Part shown: piece after piece, positions 56,222 to 64,000 of the stretch | Numbering within the stretch: position 1 is the first letter of the stretch | How the letters are laid out: every line of letters begins with the position of its first letter | Assembly (NCBI GenBank): GCA_024640315.1 | Contig: JAHEFF010000014.1 | Span: 1 to 64,000, forward strand | Reading direction: 5' to 3' | DNA length: 64,000 bases | Source: Woeseiaceae bacterium | GTDB lineage: Bacteria > Pseudomonadota > Gammaproteobacteria > Steroidobacterales > Woeseiaceae | Notes under the pieces: model-generated | The model's database searches: none | What the model was told of the DNA's origin: nothing | What the model saw: the letters and a program-made list of their open reading frames with translations, nothing else | Made by a program: the position numbers and the translations under genes

Positions 56222-56719
56222 ATGGTGAAAACAATGCGAAACATTAAAAATCTGATTGCAGCAATTCCGCTGGTCATATTCGTGCTGGGCGCCAATGCCG
56301 CGGAGTTCGAGAAAGGTGAGGATGGCGGAATCCTCATTCCGCCGAACGCAGAGATGCTGCTTTATTCGGGCTCGATAAATTTCGCCATGCCGGATGGTTG
56401 TGGTTTTCGGGATGCTGGCAAGGCAGAGTGCCCTGCAGGAGACATGGAGGCTCAGGGAACCGCGATTCTGGAGGGTTTCAGGAACAAGCTGGAAGCTCGA
56501 GGCTGGTCGATGGAAAACGTCGTTCGCGTAAACGTTTATGGTGTCGCCGGCGAAGATGGGGAGCTTGATTTTTCAGGATTCAATACCGCGTTCGCGAAAT
56601 TCTTCAGCCGGGAAGATGGCGGTTGGTATCCGGCCCGGACTTTCGTTGAAGTTGCGGCATTATTCCGTCCCGAGCTGCTGGTTGAAGTTGAAATCCTTGC
56701 GATGAAAGCCCGGGAGTAA
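56222..56719 (+). CDS. exported RidA/YjgF-like protein
   Basis: A signal peptide (LIAAIPLVIFVLGANAAE) precedes a RidA fold with GWSMENVVRVNVYGVAGEDG, FSGFNTAFAKFF and PARTFVEVAAL...VEVEILAMK, the family end. Cytoplasmic RidA hydrolyses reactive enamines; an exported version is less common and may act on periplasmic amines. An insert with two Cys (MPDGCGFRDAGKAECPAGD) sits where the active-site loop begins, possibly a disulfide. The next gene starts 18 bases later. Confidence 0.85.
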   Translation: MVKTMRNIKNLIAAIPLVIFVLGANAAEFEKGEDGGILIPPNAEMLLYSGSINFAMPDGCGFRDAGKAECPAGDMEAQGTAILEGFRNKLEARGWSMENVVRVNVYGVAGEDGELDFSGFNTAFAKFFSREDGGWYPARTFVEVAALFRPELLVEVEILAMKARE

Positions 56720-56737
56720 ACACTGCGGCCGGCAGCC

Positions 56738-57481
56738 ATGAGAATCATTCTGTTTTTGTTCCTGATCATGACGGCATCCGCGGCGGCGCAATCGCCATCG
56801 CAGCCCGGTCCGGAGGCGGAATTTCACATGGCACGGCTGGTCTATGCCAGCAACCAGGGTCAGCGCGCATGGAGGCCCTGGTGGGCCATCGATTATCCGG
56901 AGGCGGAATTCCACCTGACGCGCGGCCTGTCACGGCTGACCAACCTGGACGTGGCGGACGACAGTCGCCATCTGCGGCTTAGCGACCCGGCCATATTTGA
57001 CTACCCGTGGTTGTTCGCCCAGCAGCCGGGAAGGTGGTTGCTGGACTCAGAGGAAATTGACCAGCTGCGTGAATACGTCGGCCGTGGCGGCTTCGTCGTC
57101 ATCGACGATTTTCACGGAGAGTTCGACTGGCAGGTGATGAGCGAGGCGTTGACGCGGGCGTTTCCTGAATGGCCGGTTATGCCCTTGCCGGTCTCTCATC
57201 CGCTGATGCACGTGCTCTACGATCTGGGTCAGGACACACAGATTCCTGGCCGCCGGCATCTATATCGCGGCGCAAACGGAGAGATCGAAGCGCAGCTGTG
57301 GGGCCCTGCGGAATGGCATGGCATCCACGATGACCAGGGGCGCCTGGTCGTTGCGATCAACTTCAACATGGATATGGGGGATGCCTGGGAACACGCGGAT
57401 GACCCCGTTTATCCGGTGCCAATGACGTCACTGGCCTACCGCTTCGCGGTCAACTATGTCATCTATGCGATGACCCATTGA
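56738..57481 (+). CDS. DUF4159-domain exported protein, first copy
   Basis: After a signal peptide (cleavage near AAAQ) the 247-residue protein is a DUF4159 domain: FHMARLVYASN, DYPEAEFHLTRGLSRLT, a central GGFVVIDDFHGEFDW and the C-terminal VAINFNMDMGDAWEHADD and NYVIYAMTH. The fold resembles a class I glutamine-amidotransferase-like flavodoxin layout without its catalytic residues. It is a paralogue of 59002-59793, which shares nearly the same C-terminal motif. In related genomes DUF4159 genes travel with MoxR/VWA/TPR genes. Function unknown. Confidence 0.9.
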   Translation: MRIILFLFLIMTASAAAQSPSQPGPEAEFHMARLVYASNQGQRAWRPWWAIDYPEAEFHLTRGLSRLTNLDVADDSRHLRLSDPAIFDYPWLFAQQPGRWLLDSEEIDQLREYVGRGGFVVIDDFHGEFDWQVMSEALTRAFPEWPVMPLPVSHPLMHVLYDLGQDTQIPGRRHLYRGANGEIEAQLWGPAEWHGIHDDQGRLVVAINFNMDMGDAWEHADDPVYPVPMTSLAYRFAVNYVIYAMTH

Positions 57482-57486
57482 AGCCG

Positions 57487-58239
57487 CTACGTTCCGACAG
57501 CTGGCGCGCTGTCTGTTGCGGTCGGCCCGGTGGCCGCCCGATGCACGATTTCGTAGGCTGTACGGCCCTGCAGAATGTCCATCGCTGCATGCAGAATCAT
57601 TGGCAGCCAGAGCGAGCCGGTCAGAAGATAAAGGCCGACAAACACAGCCCCAATCAATGTGACTTTCGGGACGTTCGCGACACCCTGGTAGGCGTGTGCA
57701 AGGCCGAAGCCAATGGCACTGATCACGGCTGCGGCCCAGGCCGGCATGAACTGGATCAGGTACCAGAGCAAAAAGCCGCGCCAGATCGTTTCTTCCACGA
57801 TGCCGGCGGTCAACGACAGGCCGTAAAACCGGCCAAGCTCTTTGCCGTTTGCTGGCAGGAGGACCTCGAGGTTTCCCAGCTGATCTCTGAACTTCCTGAT
57901 TTCATCGTCTCCGGCATTCACGACCTGGCGAACCTGGTGCAGAAAAAAGGCGATGATCACCAGCGTCGAAACGGTGCCAACAAGAAATGCGGCGTCCAGT
58001 TGCAGACCGAAGCCCAGCGCGTCGGCGGGCCGGCCGGCCCAATACCAGATTGCGATTGCCATCGTGAACAAGGCCCAGTGACCCAGCATTGTCGTTCCAT
58101 AGATGGTTGCACGCGCCATTTTCTCGCCGGCCTCGATGCGGCGGAGCAGCCTCTGAAAGCTGAAATAACCCGCTACCGGATGGATAACGACGACGATCAG
58201 GGCGAAAATGTGGTCGATGGGAGTCATGATTGTTTCCAT
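57487..58239 (-). CDS. CPBP-family intramembrane metalloprotease
   Basis: Eight hydrophobic helices hold the CPBP/Abi motifs: VEETIWRGFL (Glu-Glu-x3-Arg), FGLAHAYQG and LHAAMDIL, the expected zinc ligands. Family members include CAAX-prenyl-type proteases and bacteriocin-immunity-like proteins. It ends six bases from the DUF4159 gene (convergent) and is divergent from the HTH-regulator gene. An inverted-repeat operator lies between the two divergent starts. A second ATG at 58227 has a better GGAA site. Confidence 0.9.
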   Translation of the reverse strand: METIMTPIDHIFALIVVVIHPVAGYFSFQRLLRRIEAGEKMARATIYGTTMLGHWALFTMAIAIWYWAGRPADALGFGLQLDAAFLVGTVSTLVIIAFFLHQVRQVVNAGDDEIRKFRDQLGNLEVLLPANGKELGRFYGLSLTAGIVEETIWRGFLLWYLIQFMPAWAAAVISAIGFGLAHAYQGVANVPKVTLIGAVFVGLYLLTGSLWLPMILHAAMDILQGRTAYEIVHRAATGPTATDSAPAVGT

Positions 58240-58255
58240 CTATATGAATATTTAT

Positions 58256-58287
58256 AATAACGTGAATAAAAGTTTATTCACGTTATT
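58256..58287. promoter_or_regulatory. perfect 15-bp inverted-repeat operator
   Basis: AATAACGTGAATAAA (58256-58270) and TTTATTCACGTTATT (58273-58287) are perfect reverse complements around AG, in a short A/T-rich gap between divergent starts. Extra GTGAATA half-sites follow to about 58295 and a TGAATA precedes near 58245. It is a strong candidate binding site for the adjacent HTH regulator, covering the start region of the protease gene. Confidence 0.8.
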
Positions 58288-58338
58288 GTGAATAGTCAAC
58301 AGTCGTTTTGTTTCGTTTATAAACAAGGACTTGTGTGA

Positions 58339-58914
58339 ATGGACACCTATGTCGTCAAACGCCTCGAACAGGCAAAACTGCTCACTGACCCGTTCAAACT
58401 GAAACTCCTGGAGCGATTCGGTGGCAAACCTGTGACGACCAAGCAGGTCGCTGACCGTATGGGCGAAAAGGCACCTCGCCTGTACCGGCACGTGGACGCA
58501 CTGGTGGACGAGGGGCTCCTGGAGCTCGTCGAGGAGAAGCCGAAGCGAGGCACCATTGAACGCTACTACCGGACTGTTGCATCACGATTTGAGGTGGATC
58601 CCGGACTGTTTTCGACCTCATCCGGTGTTGGTGACGATGCCGTTAACATGCTCCGCGGGATACTCCGCGATACCGAATCAGACCTGGTGACACTTTTCGA
58701 CAAATACAGAGACGCGGAGCCGGATCCCGACGCCTTGCCGATCGTCATGCGTCTCGCTATCCGGGGCACTCCGGACGAAATTCGCGGGCTTCGGCAAAAA
58801 CTGGATGAGTGGATGGAAGACTGCAAGTCGCTGTCCTCTGAACGTGACGACTCTCCGGACATGCTGTCCTACTCCGGGTTGCTGGCTTTCTACCCGCGAC
58901 CGGATGACGAGTAA
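58339..58914 (+). CDS. ArsR-like winged-helix regulator
   Basis: An N-terminal winged helix (KLLTDPFKLKLLERFGGKPVTTKQVADRMGEKAPRLYRHVDALVDEGLLELVEE, about 12-66) is followed by a helical effector/dimer domain of about 110 residues. HTH_20-type regulators of this form repress a divergent membrane-protein gene. The 15-bp operator sits just upstream and the CPBP-protease gene is divergent, so autoregulation and protease control are the simplest reading. The signal sensed is unknown. Confidence 0.85.
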   Translation: MDTYVVKRLEQAKLLTDPFKLKLLERFGGKPVTTKQVADRMGEKAPRLYRHVDALVDEGLLELVEEKPKRGTIERYYRTVASRFEVDPGLFSTSSGVGDDAVNMLRGILRDTESDLVTLFDKYRDAEPDPDALPIVMRLAIRGTPDEIRGLRQKLDEWMEDCKSLSSERDDSPDMLSYSGLLAFYPRPDDE

Positions 58915-59001
58915 TCAAACCAGGTGAAGTCAATCGGATTGAATTTATTGCCTCGTCGAAGGGTCTGTAATATAGCCAGATCCAGCGCGGAACGCTTATC
59001 G

Positions 59002-59793
59002 ATGCCAATACAAACAAGAAGGGCATGCACTATGCTGGCGGTCATGCTGTCCGCCTTGTCAGCCTCCGCACTGGGCCAGCCGGCGCCGGAAGAACCGGTT
59101 GCCCAACGACCTGTTCGTGAGGCGCCCGGCGAATTTCAGTTTGTGCGGCTCGCGTATTCTGCCAATCAGTACAGCCGCGGTGGCTGGGGGCGGCGACAAA
59201 TGTGGCAAACGGACTGGCCCGACGCTGAACATCATTTTGCCAGGGGGGTTGACCGGCTGACCCGCGTCGAGGTCGCGGAGTCTGGCCGCATTCTGACCCC
59301 GCTTGACGAAGAGATTTATGATTATCCATGGATTTATGCCGTCGAGGTCGGCAACTGGTATCTGAACGACCAGGAAGCGGCACGAATTCGTGACTACCTG
59401 CTGCGCGGTGGTTTCCTGATGGTCGACGACTTTCACGGGACCTGGGAATGGTCTGCTTTTGTGTCGTCCATGGAGCGGGTATTTCCGGATCGGCCGATCG
59501 TGGACATTCCGGAAACTGACGAGGTGTTCCATGTCCATTACGACCTGGACCAACGAATCCAGATTCCTTCGCGCATGTACACATACTCTGGCGTTACCTG
59601 GGAGAAAGGTGGCTACACACCGCACTGGCGCGGCATTTATGATGACGATGGTCGCATGATGGTCGCGATCAATTTCAACATGGATATCGGCGATGCCTGG
59701 GAGCATGCGGACTGGCCGGACTACCCGGAAAACATGACGGCGCTGGCGTACCGGTTTGGCATCAACTACCTCATCTATGCGATGACCCACTAG
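59002..59793 (+). CDS. DUF4159-domain exported protein, second copy
   Basis: The ATG at 59002 gives a signal peptide (RRACTMLAVMLSALSASALG). The domain matches the first copy over its length: FVRLAYSANQYS, WPDAEHHFARGVDRLTRVEV, YDYPWIYAVEVG, GGFLMVDDFHGTWEW, VAINFNMDIGDAWEHAD and NYLIYAMTH. It is followed after 12 bases by the VWA gene on the same strand and so belongs to the VWA operon. The CPBP/HTH pair now separates it from the first copy. Confidence 0.9.
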   Translation: MPIQTRRACTMLAVMLSALSASALGQPAPEEPVAQRPVREAPGEFQFVRLAYSANQYSRGGWGRRQMWQTDWPDAEHHFARGVDRLTRVEVAESGRILTPLDEEIYDYPWIYAVEVGNWYLNDQEAARIRDYLLRGGFLMVDDFHGTWEWSAFVSSMERVFPDRPIVDIPETDEVFHVHYDLDQRIQIPSRMYTYSGVTWEKGGYTPHWRGIYDDDGRMMVAINFNMDIGDAWEHADWPDYPENMTALAYRFGINYLIYAMTH

Positions 59794-59805
59794 TGAGAGA
59801 CGCCG

Positions 59806-62037
59806 TTGTTTGAAGCCCTGTTCAAGTACTCGCGCGCAGACTACGCCCGAAGTGAACTGGTTTTGGCCGGCGACTGGCCCGCTTCCTTTTTGTACGTATT
59901 GGCAATTGTGGCCGTCGTCGGGATTTCGGCGCTCCTTTATATGCGTCGCCGGCATGCGAGCTTACTGCAACTGGCTGCGATCGGCGTCTTGCAGCTTGGT
60001 ATGGTGGCCCTGGTCATCTGGATCCTCCTGCAACCCACATTGGCAACAGACCGGCTGCGGGAGGGCGAAAACACGATCGCACTGGTTCTCGATAGCTCGG
60101 AGTCAATGAACTATGGAGAGCCCCGGTCTCGCTTCCAGGCCGCGCTCGAAAGCCTTTCCCGTGCGCTACAGGAGGACGATTCGCCCGAACTTTCGGTTCG
60201 TCACTATGAACTGGGGTCGTCAGCCCGGGCAGTGGATTCTTTTGTCGACTCCAGGGCAACAGCCGGCGCGACATCCATCGCCAACTCACTGAGAGGTATT
60301 TTCGAAGAATCACGATTCAGCTCGCTGGCCGCCGTGGTGCTGAGCTCGGATGGCGCAGACACGAGCGGAGGCCTGACAGCCGACGAGCTCGCAGAAATTG
60401 CTGCCTTTGGCGTTCCGATTCACACCATTGGCGTCGGTCGAACGACGATCCCGGAGGACATCGAACTCGCGGAGGTCACCGTGCCGGACAAGGCCTTACC
60501 CGGATCGACCGTTTCGGCTCGTGTGACCGTGATGCACGATGCACCGGCCAGCACCCACCTGAAGATCTACGACGGCGACGAATTGCTGCAAATGGTTCCG
60601 TTAGAGCTGGGGTCGGATGCTGGTACAACCACTGAGTGGATTGATGTCGCACTGACCGAAGCCGGTCCGCACCGGCTCAGCTTTAGCATCGACGGCGCCG
60701 CTGGCGAAACGGAATTGCGCAACAACACCCGCAACACGCTCGTCAACGTGGCAAACCAGGAATACCGCATTCTCTATTTTGAAGGCGAGCCGCGCTGGGA
60801 ATACAAGTTTCTGCGCCGAGCTGTCGGCGGCGATGAGGACCTGAGTATTGCCACGCTCCTGCGTGTCAGTCCAAACAAGTTCTACCGGCAAGGAATCGAT
60901 TCACCGGAGCAATTGCAGGACGGCTTCCCTGTATCCCGGGACGAGCTGTTCGGTTACAACGCGCTGATTATCGGCAGCGTCGATGCCGCCTCACTGAGCG
61001 ATGAGCAACAGGGCATTATCAGGGATTTTGTCAGCGAGCGTGGCGGCAGCCTGCTGATGCTCGCTGGTCCCAGCGGGCTTGGTAATGGCGGATGGGGCCA
61101 GTCGGCTATCGCAGATGTGCTTCCTGCCAGGTTGCCACCCAGTACGACGGATTCGTTTCATCGCAAGAAAGCAGGCGTCACGTTGACTCCGCAGGGTGTG
61201 AGTAATCAGATGCTGCGCTTTGATTCTGATGACGTTATCAATGCCGAGGCGTGGCGCGAGTTGCCGCAGGTTGCCGACTATCAACTAACCGGAAACCTCA
61301 AGCCTGCCGCCGTTGCGCTTCTGAATGCCGAAACGGACGTCGGGCAAATACCGTTGTTGATTGGCCAGCCGTTTGGCAAAGGCCACGCATATATCCTTGC
61401 AACAGGCGGTACCTGGCGCTGGCAAATGAGCATGCCACTCGAAGATCAGAAGCACGAGACTTTCTGGCGGCAGATGTTGCGCGGGCTGGTGGCGACTGCG
61501 CCGGAAAATGTCTCGCTGGCTGCGCACAGTGAATCCGGAACCGGCACGATTTCGTTGCGCGCCGAGTTTCGGGACGACGCGTTCAGGGCAATCGATGATA
61601 TCAGCGTCACGGCAGTCGCTTCACATGAGGATGGCGAAACGTTTGCAGTAGCGATGCTGCCGGGCAAAGAGCCTGGCGTATTTTCAGGTGAGATCGCACC
61701 GCCGCAGTCCGGAACATGGTTTTTCGAGGCGCTGGCCGAAAGGAACGGCGAACCGGTCGCCGTCAGTCGCAGCAGTATTCTCCACGAGTCCGGGCAGGCC
61801 GAGCATTTCAGTTTTCGAATGAACCCCGGGTTGCTGCAGCGGCTGTCGGAAGCGACGGGCGGCCGTTACTTTGAAGCCAGTGATTTGTCCGGGCTTCCGG
61901 ATAGGTTGCGCTATTCGAGTTCCGGGATAACGGAAACCGAATACCGGTCCGTCTGGGACGCACCGATCGTCTTCATCCTGTTGTTGATGCTTAAGGCCGG
62001 TGAGTGGCTGCTGCGGCGACGTTGGAGTTCAATATGA
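59806..62037 (+). CDS. VWA-domain membrane protein with amidotransferase-like domain
   Basis: The 743-residue product starts with two membrane helices (about 25-72), then a von Willebrand A domain with the metal-ion site in IALVLDSSESMNY (Asp-x-Ser-x-Ser) and VVLSSDGADTSGG. A middle region resembles a class I glutamine-amidotransferase-like fold (LEGEPRWEYKFLRRA-type, GYNALIIGSVDAASLS, RGGSLLMLAGPSGLG), and a last helix (VFILLLMLKAGEWLL) is near the C-terminus. Such proteins go with MoxR-type ATPases and DUF58 and DUF4159 genes. It should assemble a periplasmic metal-dependent complex. The start may be TTG at 59806. Confidence 0.88.
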   Translation: MFEALFKYSRADYARSELVLAGDWPASFLYVLAIVAVVGISALLYMRRRHASLLQLAAIGVLQLGMVALVIWILLQPTLATDRLREGENTIALVLDSSESMNYGEPRSRFQAALESLSRALQEDDSPELSVRHYELGSSARAVDSFVDSRATAGATSIANSLRGIFEESRFSSLAAVVLSSDGADTSGGLTADELAEIAAFGVPIHTIGVGRTTIPEDIELAEVTVPDKALPGSTVSARVTVMHDAPASTHLKIYDGDELLQMVPLELGSDAGTTTEWIDVALTEAGPHRLSFSIDGAAGETELRNNTRNTLVNVANQEYRILYFEGEPRWEYKFLRRAVGGDEDLSIATLLRVSPNKFYRQGIDSPEQLQDGFPVSRDELFGYNALIIGSVDAASLSDEQQGIIRDFVSERGGSLLMLAGPSGLGNGGWGQSAIADVLPARLPPSTTDSFHRKKAGVTLTPQGVSNQMLRFDSDDVINAEAWRELPQVADYQLTGNLKPAAVALLNAETDVGQIPLLIGQPFGKGHAYILATGGTWRWQMSMPLEDQKHETFWRQMLRGLVATAPENVSLAAHSESGTGTISLRAEFRDDAFRAIDDISVTAVASHEDGETFAVAMLPGKEPGVFSGEIAPPQSGTWFFEALAERNGEPVAVSRSSILHESGQAEHFSFRMNPGLLQRLSEATGGRYFEASDLSGLPDRLRYSSSGITETEYRSVWDAPIVFILLLMLKAGEWLLRRRWSSI

Positions 62038-62936
62038 GAGCGCGTCGATTGGTTGCTGTCATGCTGATGTTTTTGCCATTGCTTGCGGCAGCAGAATTGC
62101 AGGTGGTCATCATAGAAGGATTAGGTGGCGAGCCGCGCTATGCTGAACAGTTTGCTGAGCAGGTCAGCGCAATCGAAAGTGCGGCAGGCGGGTTGACGTC
62201 ATCGGAGCGAGTCAGCGTTTTCAGGTCCGGCGAGTTTACACGCGACTCCGTCATCGCGTTTTTTACGCAGCTGGAAAACCGGATGCAATCTGGCGACAGG
62301 CTGGCGGTTTATCTCGTTGGTCATGGCAGCTACGACGATCATGAATACAAGTTCAATATCGCGGGGCCGGATATTACCGATGGAGATCTTGCCGACATGC
62401 TCGATGGCGTAGCCGGCGGACAACTCGTCGTTAATACCAGCAGCTCGAGTGGAGCAACGCTGGACCGCCTCAAGGGCGACGAGCGCACACTGATACTTGC
62501 CACACGCAGCGGTGCCGAGCGCCACGCGACTCGCTTCGGCAACTATTTCGCGGCCGCGCTATCCGATCCTTCCGCAGATCTGGACAAAAATCGCATGGTG
62601 ACCGCGGAGGAGGCCTTCGGCTTCGCGGAACGCCAGGTTGCGGACTTCTACGAGCGCAACGGCCAGCTTGCCACGGAACACCCCAGACTTGAGGGTGAGC
62701 AGGCGGCGCGCTTCAGTCTCGCGCGCCTGGGTGCTGCGCGCCAGGCAGCGTCGGATTCACAAATGCGGATACTGCTGGCGCGTCGCGATGCGCTGAACGC
62801 GGAAATAGAGGACTTGCGCCTGCGCCGCGACAGCATGGCGCCGGACGATTACCAGTCGGAACTGCTTAACAACATGTTCGAGCTGGCTACGCTCGAAGAA
62901 GAGATAGAGCGGCGCGAGACGGAGCTGGACAATTGA
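62034..62936 (+). CDS. caspase/C13-like exported protein lacking catalytic Cys
   Basis: After a signal peptide (MRARRLVAVMLMFLPLLAAA) the chain has a caspase-hemoglobinase-like fold: the His motif LAVYLVGHGSYDDHEYKFNIAGPDIT is intact, but the strand that should end in the catalytic Cys reads LVVNTSSSSGATLD. Ser replaces Cys, so peptidase activity is doubtful unless Ser serves. A coiled-coil tail follows (RRDALNAEIEDLRLRRDS...ELATLEEEIERRETEL). The ATG at 62034 overlaps the VWA stop (ATGA) and the TPR gene overlaps its end, so all three are one unit. Confidence 0.8.
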   Translation: MRARRLVAVMLMFLPLLAAAELQVVIIEGLGGEPRYAEQFAEQVSAIESAAGGLTSSERVSVFRSGEFTRDSVIAFFTQLENRMQSGDRLAVYLVGHGSYDDHEYKFNIAGPDITDGDLADMLDGVAGGQLVVNTSSSSGATLDRLKGDERTLILATRSGAERHATRFGNYFAAALSDPSADLDKNRMVTAEEAFGFAERQVADFYERNGQLATEHPRLEGEQAARFSLARLGAARQAASDSQMRILLARRDALNAEIEDLRLRRDSMAPDDYQSELLNNMFELATLEEEIERRETELDN

Positions 62937-64000
62937 ACGTGCGGATCATCTTCCTGGCGTTATTTCTGGCGTTCGCCAACAGCAATCTGCATGCGCGTGA
63001 AATCCATTATGGCGCTGTCAGTCACGCTGATCTTCTTGTTTGTGACCAGTTGCACTGGCACGGTAAAACTTCAGAATCGGCCGCCTGTTATCGCGAGCTC
63101 CTCGGTAGTGACGTTCCAGCTGAAGTTCACGCTGAAGCTGCCTGGGCGTTGAGCGAGCTGCAGCTTGCCAATCGGCTGTTCCGGGATGCCGTCGCCGCGA
63201 ATCCCGACAACGCGGCCATTCGTGTGCGCTGGGGTGATCTGTTTGCCGCCTCCCACCAGGACGGCGAAGCGATGAATATTTATCGCGAGGCCCTCGAAAT
63301 CGATTCCAACAACGCATTTGCGCTGCTCGGGGCGGCACGCGTGCTTGTCGGCGGTTTCGATGATGAGGCCAACATCTATCTTGAACCCCTGTTGACAGAT
63401 GCAACCAGGGACGAGGGCGCTCGCGTTGCCGCCTGGCTGATTGTTGCGCGCGTATCACTCGAAAGCAGCAACCAGCGCCAGGCTGTGGATGCAATGGACA
63501 AGGCGGAGCGCATTCTCGAAAACAGCGACTGGCCGCCGCTCGAGCTTTACGCGCTCCGTGCTGCCGCCGATCTTCTCAACAACGTGACCGACAGCAGCTA
63601 TACAGGCTTGTCGCTCGAGTACAACCCGGTCTACGGTGGCATCTACGCGATACCCGCCCATTTCTACGTCATCACACGGCGTTACCGCGATGCCATCGAC
63701 ATGTACCAGAAGTCCGTCGACATCGAGCCCGGACTCGCGAGGGCCCACGAGGAACTGGGAATCAATCTGCTTCGCGACAACCAGATGAGTCGGGCCCGTA
63801 AGCATCTCGAGATTGCTTATGAACAGGACCCGTTCAGCCCGGCGGCAGTGAACACGCTGAGGCTTCTCGACTCGTTCGAAAATTTCGAGGTGATCAGCGA
63901 TCCTGATTTGCCGGAGAAAGGCGTATTGCCGATAACGCTGCGGTTGCACCGTGACGAGGCGGCGATTATCGCGCCCTATGCGGTGGCCCTGGCACGGGAC
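62933..64000 (+). CDS. exported TPR protein (partial, runs off window)
   Basis: A TTG at 62933 (TTGA overlap with the preceding stop, GGAG upstream) or GTG at 62939 starts a frame open to the window end. The signal-like leader (RIIFLALFLAFANSNLHA) precedes tetratricopeptide-type repeats (EAAWALSELQLANRLFRDAV, AMNIYREALEIDSNNAFAL, AIDMYQKSVDIEPGLARAHEEL). Beyond these, FEVISDPDLPEKGVLPITLRL could be the start of another domain, possibly a gluzincin-type (peptidase MA) one as in related TPR proteins, but the window stops. It closes the visible DUF4159-VWA-caspase-like operon. Confidence 0.8.
   Translation, partial: MNVRIIFLALFLAFANSNLHAREIHYGAVSHADLLVCDQLHWHGKTSESAACYRELLGSDVPAEVHAEAAWALSELQLANRLFRDAVAANPDNAAIRVRWGDLFAASHQDGEAMNIYREALEIDSNNAFALLGAARVLVGGFDDEANIYLEPLLTDATRDEGARVAAWLIVARVSLESSNQRQAVDAMDKAERILENSDWPPLELYALRAAADLLNNVTDSSYTGLSLEYNPVYGGIYAIPAHFYVITRRYRDAIDMYQKSVDIEPGLARAHEELGINLLRDNQMSRARKHLEIAYEQDPFSPAAVNTLRLLDSFENFEVISDPDLPEKGVLPITLRLHRDEAAIIAPYAVALARD

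Noticed and set aside
59059..59955. 298-codon frame antisense to the second DUF4159 gene and VWA start
   Set aside because: Both plus-strand genes are secure by family motifs; the antisense frame crosses their boundary and has no start signal.

Overview
The window looks like a chromosomal stretch of a free-living, probably marine, gammaproteobacterium. Pointers are the moderately high G+C, an Mla/Pqi-type lipid transporter, MipA/LpxR-like outer-membrane proteins, an ECF sigma-FecR-TonB receptor trio, RsgA, ModABC, and several small families (DUF6491, DUF6152, DUF5916, DUF3307, DUF4159) common in Woeseia/Steroidobacter-like lineages. That lineage placement is inference. I see no rRNA, intact tRNA, CRISPR array, IS element or integrase.

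Region 1-6.7 kb is the accessory part. A 46-bp 3' half of a tRNA-Arg(ACG), beginning in the anticodon arm, lies at 2897-2942. Shorter copies of the same tRNA 3' end recur at 1-22, 3083-3104 and 6667-6688. A 123-bp spacer with two strong hairpins occurs twice with a single mismatch (2982-3104 and 6566-6688), and its first part also occurs near the window start. Between the repeats sit two cargo segments: an XRE regulator plus two unrecognised exported proteins, and a CadC-like winged-helix/TPR regulator divergent from an exported protein. I read this as a serial tRNA-targeted insertion array whose recombinase is outside the window or lost.

7-30 kb is mostly housekeeping and envelope functions: an exported KatG, a small exported protein, a TPR-sulfotransferase protein, a CopA ATPase with YHS and heavy-metal-binding N-terminal modules, a four-gene MCE lipid transporter (STAS-permease, ATPase, MCE protein, lipoprotein), a ferric-reductase-like membrane protein, an oxidoreductase, a partner-switching module (cNMP-PP2C phosphatase, STAS antagonist, RsbW-like kinase) with a DUF3307 protein, a cyclase-like protein, a Tat-exported epimerase, RsgA, and two MacB/FtsX-type permeases with no ATPase beside them.

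30-44 kb holds a VOC lipoprotein, an outer-membrane cluster (MipA-like barrel fused to a possible PagL-like barrel, SYLF protein, LpxR-like protein), exported hydrolases, a cNMP-binding protein, and an ECF sigma/FecR/TonB-receptor operon. 44-51 kb carries two PLP aminotransferases, a rhomboid protease, modABC, a DUF6491 protein and a DsbA/FrnE-like thioredoxin-fold protein.

51-64 kb contains a DUF5916 outer-membrane protein, a DUF6152 pair, a GST, an exported RidA-like protein, and then a DUF4159 / DUF4159 / VWA / caspase-fold-like / TPR run. The two DUF4159 genes are separated by a divergent CPBP-protease and HTH-regulator pair that shares a perfect 15-bp inverted-repeat operator. The last TPR gene is cut by the window end.
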